Below are positions 58,693-64,000 of a stretch of 64,000 nucleotides of DNA, piece by piece (within the stretch, counting starts at the first letter, position 1; each line of letters begins with the position of its first letter). The notes beneath the pieces were generated by a model. That model made no database searches. It saw only the letters and a program-made list of their open reading frames with translations, and had not been told where the DNA came from. Origin of the DNA: Boswellia sacra (lineage: Eukaryota; Streptophyta; Magnoliopsida; Sapindales; Burseraceae). Position numbers and translations under genes: made by a program. The stretch covers positions 124,001 through 188,000 of the forward strand of contig SNVD02011469.1 of the NCBI GenBank assembly GCA_013180625.2, in the 5' to 3' direction.

Positions 58693-60120
58693 GTCAGCCC
58701 AAAGTCAGTGAATGAATACATATCACAAAAGTCTTTTTCAAATTAAGAGTAATCTATACATCAAGGGCCATGTTGGTGATTAACTACCTCTTCTTCTACA
58801 AAGGCTAAAGGTCCCTTCTCTCACTCCAACATGCAACATACCAGAAAGACTTATATAGGACAAATATATCATGCCACTATAATGATTTGATGTGAGTGAA
58901 TTGAAAAAATTAAGAAATAGAAGATGACTCAGTAATTATATCCAATAAAATGATGATAAGTTGCAATGAATTGTTTAAAAAATTGAAAAAATAACTGAAA
59001 AAACCACCCTCAATACATACTTAATAGTAGTGGTTAAGGACACCTAATCAGCAGGTTAACGTAATATGTCTGTCCTGTCCTACCTAAATATTTTTCCCAA
59101 CATGCTCATATATATTTAATTTTCTTATCAATTAATACAAATGAACTAGAAAATTCTTCAAGTGTGTGGTTCCTGAAAATTCCAAACATCACAATGCGTA
59201 CCATTTAGCAACTTGCATAAAGTTACCACTACCATTAGATGGTATTGTTGCTTCACGTTAATTTCTTGTAATTGTTCGAGGAGCTGTTCTATTCGATGTG
59301 CCGGATATGAAAAATAAAGTTCATACAACCCATTAATACGAGCCAAACAGCCATACAATTAAGTCCATTACAAATCTATTAGAGCATGGTCACGTTGATG
59401 TTAGCATCACAAAGGCTAGAGAATCAGAAGTCAGGTCCAATCCGAATTCCTCCTAAACTGTCATGAGTACTTTTTATGAGATTCTTCAGAAGAAAGTACC
59501 CGGTATATATCAAGACTCCTAGAGGGTCTATGAAGAAATCCTGGAGAATCTTCTTAAACCATGCATAGTGGCTAGTAGTGACATGAGTCTTGACTTTTAG
59601 GTCAAGAACTAACCCTCTCGTTATTAATCATCTAGCTACATAATCAAGGGAACTTTTGTAGGCCAGTTCCATGAATTGAGAAGCAAGCAAAACCAAAACG
59701 ACACTACAAATGTCATCACTTAAGGGGAAGCTTCATGTTGCATGCTCTTGAATTTATTTTTCCACCATTGTTTATACTTCTTTGTAACTCTATAATCTCC
59801 ATCGCTAACTTAAGTATCAAAATGATTACATTGACAATCCCATAAGTACTTAATTAATTTATGATAACGTCGGTTATCGTATGGTTATAAGAAATAGAGA
59901 GACATACATCTAATTTTGGTGATCTAAAGGAAGAAATAGAGACATGCATCTAAAATTTTGGTGATCTAATTGTGTAATTTAAAGGAAGAAATAAAAGAAC
60001 TAAAGCAGCTATATGTGCTTCTGTTGTAGTTAATGTAAATTTTTTGCAATAAAAATAATAATCAAATCAGTTTCTATGAAAATTTATAATATTTTCTATA
60101 ACATTGAGGGATATATGAAT
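58693..60120. repeat. Intergenic duplicated block, copy 3
   Basis: Continues the block broken by the copia insertion and matches 48750-50200. From about 59970 it passes into sequence matching 45780 onward. No gene is seen. Confidence 0.65.
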
Positions 60121-62244
60121 CATTTCCTGATCATCAACGATAAATTTAATTGGAGCATATAACTGAAACTATAGAGGAATGTAAACATGACAATACATAG
60201 AAGTGTGAAACTGGAATAATGGATGTGCAATTGTACAATGAAACTAAAGAGAAATGTAAGTGACATATAATTAGCATTTTTACATATTGTTCTCACCTGA
60301 AATTTACAATGAAAACTGGCGTAGAGTTGGCTTTGAATCTTGATCACTTTCAAATCAAATTATGAGTTCTATCAAAGTTGGACCATTTCAAGTACTGCAA
60401 AAATCTGAAAAAGGATGGAGAAAGAGCATGGATCATACAAGCTTGTCAGTTCAGTTCAGTTCAACATCAAAGAAATAAAGTGATTATAATGACAAATAAT
60501 CAAACTCTATGGTTGAATGGACCTTTAATCTTTCTCCTTTCGTGACAATTGTTTCTTTTAGGTCGAAAATTTGAAATGGAAAAGACAGTATAAGGCCCAA
60601 AATTGTAAATTTGGCATAAGTTCAAAATTGCGCCAATAATTTTGTGTCTACTCTTTATTAAAATTATTCATCAAATAACTTATATTAAGTCTTCTTTTTT
60701 ATTTTTAACTGCAGATCTCTACATGTTTTTGTTTCCAATTTTCTCATTAACTTGTTTTAAAATTGTCTATAGATTATGTTTGAATATGCTTATTTAGTTG
60801 ACAGACTCAAAAGTTATCATTGGCCTTTTGGAAATCAATTAATTTTATTAATGTGGTTGAGTTGATTGATCAACATTCAACTCTTTGAAGTGAGGCTTTG
60901 ATTGAAGAAAGAATCGGTGATGAAATAGATAATTGGATGGCTTGCTTTTGGAGTTGCTTTGGAGCTTCAAGGTTTTATGTTATATGTATTGATCAATAAT
61001 ATTATAACTGTCTTGTGTTATTGTTGGAAGAGTTGGATGTTTCGTTTGATAATTCTCTCTTGGAGAGCATAGAATTTTGGTTTGTTGATTTCTTTCAGTA
61101 AAATATAAAAATCTGATTTCATTATTTACTTTTTTTTCCTGATGTATAAAAGATTGATAAGAAAAAAAAATATGGAATAAATTTCATGGCATTCTTGATT
61201 AAAGTTAATTACGTGGTGGAAGCATGTAGGGTCAAGGGGTGTGACAGCTCGTTTTGTTTATTGTTTGTGGGAAGATTCCCCGTCAAATTAATGTCTCTAC
61301 ATACGTAGAAATCACTCTATAACATAACATGATTCACGTGGGCTTGATTTCTCCACAGTGGGACCATATAGACAATTATTGATTTTCTGTCATCCAATTC
61401 ATATAGGATAAACACAATTTGCTAATTAATTAATGGAATTAATCACCTCCTTCCTAAGTGATTAACCTTCCCTGTTCATTCTTTTGCTCTTTGATTGATT
61501 AACTTTTGGAAGTCACTCGATTGCCTACTTTGACACGGAACTCGATTGTCATTTTGTAGAATGATTAACTTTTGGAAAGTTACTCGGTTGCCCGAAGAAA
61601 TAATATCGTACAAATGGGAAAGACAAGTAATTTATGATAATAAGATGTTATAGGTTCATCAAAATAAGAACTTGCATAAATCAACCTACACCCGTGAAGG
61701 TAAAAGATACATATAATATCTATTTAGTTTGGGTTTTGAGTTCCGGCTGTTGCATTGGTGGACCTTTCAATCTCGAATTTCCCTCTTCACACACATCTGT
61801 TCTGTTTCTTTCATATTCAAATGCAAAAGGAGCTCAAAATTATTGACTGGACCCAAGATAACTTTAAGCTTTTTTAAGCTAAGAAATCTTCAAGTAGCAG
61901 TGGAATACCGTGAGCTTAATTCTAAAGGCAATCTAAATTGATGGAAGCAAAACCGATTAATAGATTTCGCTGGCTAGAAGCATTGATGTAAATAACATCC
62001 TTTAGAATAATGCAATAATCTTCCTCACATTTTGCAATTTTTCCATATCATTCCCTTTAAGAATTCTCTGAATTTAATTAGTATTTTTTTCGCTAGTTTT
62101 CCTTCACCTTTTATTTTTTGCTCTCTGTCCAAATACAATAACTATGTAAATCCATGAAGCAGATCCTTCGACTTGGAGGTAAAATAATAAACAGAATTAG
62201 CAAATACAAAAGGTAAAGTAATTTGTGAAAGTATATGTAAGTAA
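60121..62244. repeat. Intergenic duplicated block, copy 4, and unassigned sequence
   Basis: 60290-60520 matches 49150-49340, and 61725-61920 matches 46890-47060. Between them (60700-61640) I see no gene. A short local repeat of AACTTTTGGAA.GT.ACTCG.TTGCC occurs near 61502 and 61567. Confidence 0.55.
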
Positions 62245-62257
62245 CTCATATTGATCA

Positions 62258-62408
62258 CCCACAATGGGTTGGTTCAAGTGGTGAAGCGGGTTAGGATGGA
62301 GTTGGTACAGCACCAATGGTGAAGTCCTGGGTTCGAGTCTCCACAATGACCTCCTCCATGATTTAAGTGAGAGACCGTGACAGTGGGTTGTGGTTGTGGT
62401 TGCGTGGT
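62258..62408 (+). mobile_element. tRNA-derived SINE
   Basis: The 151-bp body has an A-box-like GGTTCAAGTGGTGAAGC (about 62271) and a B box GGGTTCGAGTCTCC (about 62329), spaced as in a Pol III promoter. An exact 13-bp target duplication CTCATATTGATCA flanks it (62245-62257, 62409-62421). The tail is GT-rich (GGGTTGTGGTTGTGGTTGCG), not poly(A). It has no protein; it would move using an autonomous LINE. Confidence 0.88.
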
Positions 62409-62525
62409 CTCATATTGATCAAATAAACAACAAAGCCTTAATGCAAAAATCAATTTTAAATTTCTATGAAAGGTGTTTATATATAACCTCAAAAATACTA
62501 TTAGACGTATACAAAATCTCCTAGT

Positions 62526-62583
62526 TTACCATTTTTCTTGGAAACTAAAAAACATTACCATTTTTCTTGGAAACTAAAAAACA
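62526..62583. repeat. 29-bp tandem duplication
   Basis: TTACCATTTTTCTTGGAAAC plus nine more bases is repeated once without change, at 62526-62554 and 62555-62583. Confidence 0.9.
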
Positions 62584-62699
62584 GGTATAAAATAAAACAA
62601 TAGAACAATGTAAACTAGCCATTTGATGACATGTAAGCAAACAATTTACATGCTAAAACCTTGTTAGTTTTGTTTTACAAAGAGCCTTTTTATTTTATT

Positions 62700-62920
62700 G
62701 TTGTTTGAATTCTTTGTGGCCATAATTTACATAACCTTGCGAGTTCTAAAGAGGGCAATTAAAACTGAATTGTGTGCCAGTGTGTGAATGTTACAGAACA
62801 CAACCACAACGCTCAGGAACAGGATTTTTTTTTTTTTTTTTATGTTTATGTTATCATTCATTGACTAAAACGTCAAATTAAAGTTATGGCAGGCCGGTAT
62901 CACATCATGGTATTAAATTA
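62700..62920. repeat. Intergenic duplicated block, partial copy
   Basis: GTTACAGAACACAACCACAACGCTCAGGAAC, then a poly-T stretch and the paired TTGAC motif, then TTATGGCAGGCCGGTATCACATCA. It matches the ends of copies 1 and 2 and 63710-63890. Confidence 0.7.
62861..62876. promoter_or_regulatory. Paired TTGAC motif, copy 3
   Basis: TTGACTAAAACGTCAA. The minus strand also reads TTGACGT, holding a TGACG (TGA/bZIP-type) core. Confidence 0.45.
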
Positions 62921-63399
62921 TGTATTATTGATCAGTGACATTAGATTAAACCGTATAGTATTAATTAGTTTTTAAAATTAATTCGTTAATTATAATTTAA
63001 AAAAGTATTTTTAAATAAGAATAAATTATTGTTTTACAAATAGTTATTTAATTATATTTATGATGTAATAATTTAAAAAAAAAGTAAAAGAAGTTGGAGG
63101 AGTCACCGAATTGTGGCCAGTTCCAGCATTGGAAATATCCAACGAAAAAATTATGGGGACGTATCTAACATCAAAATGATTTGAATGGTCAAATCTATTC
63201 CATGGTGATAACGATTTTGAAGAATAATCCACCGTTTGGCTGCAATAACCGAGAAAACTTCTGAGTGTCAAAAGTTCCACCACTTTTTGCGGTCAAACTC
63301 TGTATTTTCAAACGATGAAACTAGATTTATTTTGTATATCGATCTCGACAGATTATTTTCATGCTGACGGTATTGGAGGATGCGCCAATAGTTCATCAT

Positions 63400-64000
63400 C
63401 GGTGACCGACATTGTTTTGGCAAGCCTAGGGAGACAAATTTAAAACAATAAATTAAAAAACTAATTTAATTTCATAACTCCAATTAAATATTTTTAATTT
63501 TTAAAGAAAAATAACTAACTAAAATATTTTTATTAATTTTATTATAAATTAATACAATATATAATATATAGGTGTATCAAAAATAATATTATAATTTTTA
63601 TATAGAGCATGATTTTTTGTACTAGACAATGAATATAATACAATATAACACATGCTACAATATAAAAAGTAGCACACGAAAGATAACCATTCACTAAGAG
63701 ACAAGAATATTATCCCTACAAAGGGTAATTAAACTGACTTGTTTGTCAATGCTAAAGAACACACCCACAACATTAGAAGCAAAGAATCTTTTTAATGTTT
63801 TTGTTTTTTTCTTCTTCATTGACCTAAACGTCAAACTAAAGTAATGGCAGGCGGGTATCACATCACGTATAGTGGTTGTCTATTTCAACTTTATAACTCA
63901 TGAGTTCTTAGTCTTCTGGGCAAGACAAAGTTTCAACGTTTTGATTTTTCTACAAGGTTTGGATAATTGCTTTCAGAATCTCATTTTTTTTTCCAGTTTT
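63400..64000. repeat. Intergenic duplicated block, last copy
   Basis: Matches 47550-48125 almost throughout and runs to the window edge. No gene is seen. If the cluster pattern holds, further RLK sequence may lie beyond. Confidence 0.65.
63819..63834. promoter_or_regulatory. Paired TTGAC motif, copy 4
   Basis: TTGACCTAAACGTCAA: a full W-box TTGACC on plus and TTGACGT on minus, with the same 11-bp spacing as the other copies. Confidence 0.45.

Noticed and set aside
62270..62345. Possible tRNA gene
   Set aside because: A and B boxes are present, but there is no paired acceptor stem and the unit has a 13-bp target duplication, so it is a SINE.

Overview
The window is AT-rich plant nuclear DNA, very probably from a eudicot. 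The evidence is intron-rich genes with GT..AG introns, plant receptor-kinase families, a tRNA-iMet-primed LTR retrotransposon landscape, MITEs and a tRNA-derived SINE. The species cannot be named from sequence alone.

The core (1405-45717) is a head-to-tail, all plus-strand cluster of receptor-like kinases (RLKs) of the malectin-like/LRR class (LRR-I, the At1g51xxx/FRK1/IOS1 type). In order: locus A (1405-8761, pseudogene, its 5' end cut off by an LTR); a kinase relic (9405-9590); locus B (13733-18199, 13 exons, intact, 882 aa); relic C (18890-19372, the 3' end of a different kinase type); locus D (22319-26770, intact, 13 exons, 905 aa); fragment F (29958-30540); locus E (31225-37221, pseudogene interrupted by an LTR); and locus G (39100-45717, pseudogene with a solo LTR in its catalytic-loop exon).

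The most unusual result is locus D. Exons 1-8 encode an LRR-I ectodomain and transmembrane helix. Exons 9-13 encode the juxtamembrane and kinase of a G-type lectin/S-locus RLK (CES101-like). Both halves meet in a phase-1 intron, all 13 exons sum to 906 codons, and a 66-nt fossil of the donor's own transmembrane exon still lies in the joining intron. Locus E has the same two-part order in decayed form and relic C keeps the matching 3' end, so the fusion appears to have been duplicated within the cluster.

Mobile DNA dominates the rest. Three LTRs of one family lie in RLK loci A, E and G. There is also a 2.1-kb solo LTR of another family (27193-29292), a complete small non-autonomous LTR element (4160-6096), an internally deleted Ty1/copia element on the minus strand (51327-58687), a TIR element that captured an EXO70A1-like first exon (19588-20678), a MITE with 9-bp target duplication (12214-12427), a fold-back element (9606-10265) and a SINE (62258-62408).

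The right third (45718-64000) has no convincing host gene. It is built of several decayed copies of one intergenic block, each carrying a paired TTGAC-N6-GTCAA motif, with the copia element inserted in one copy.
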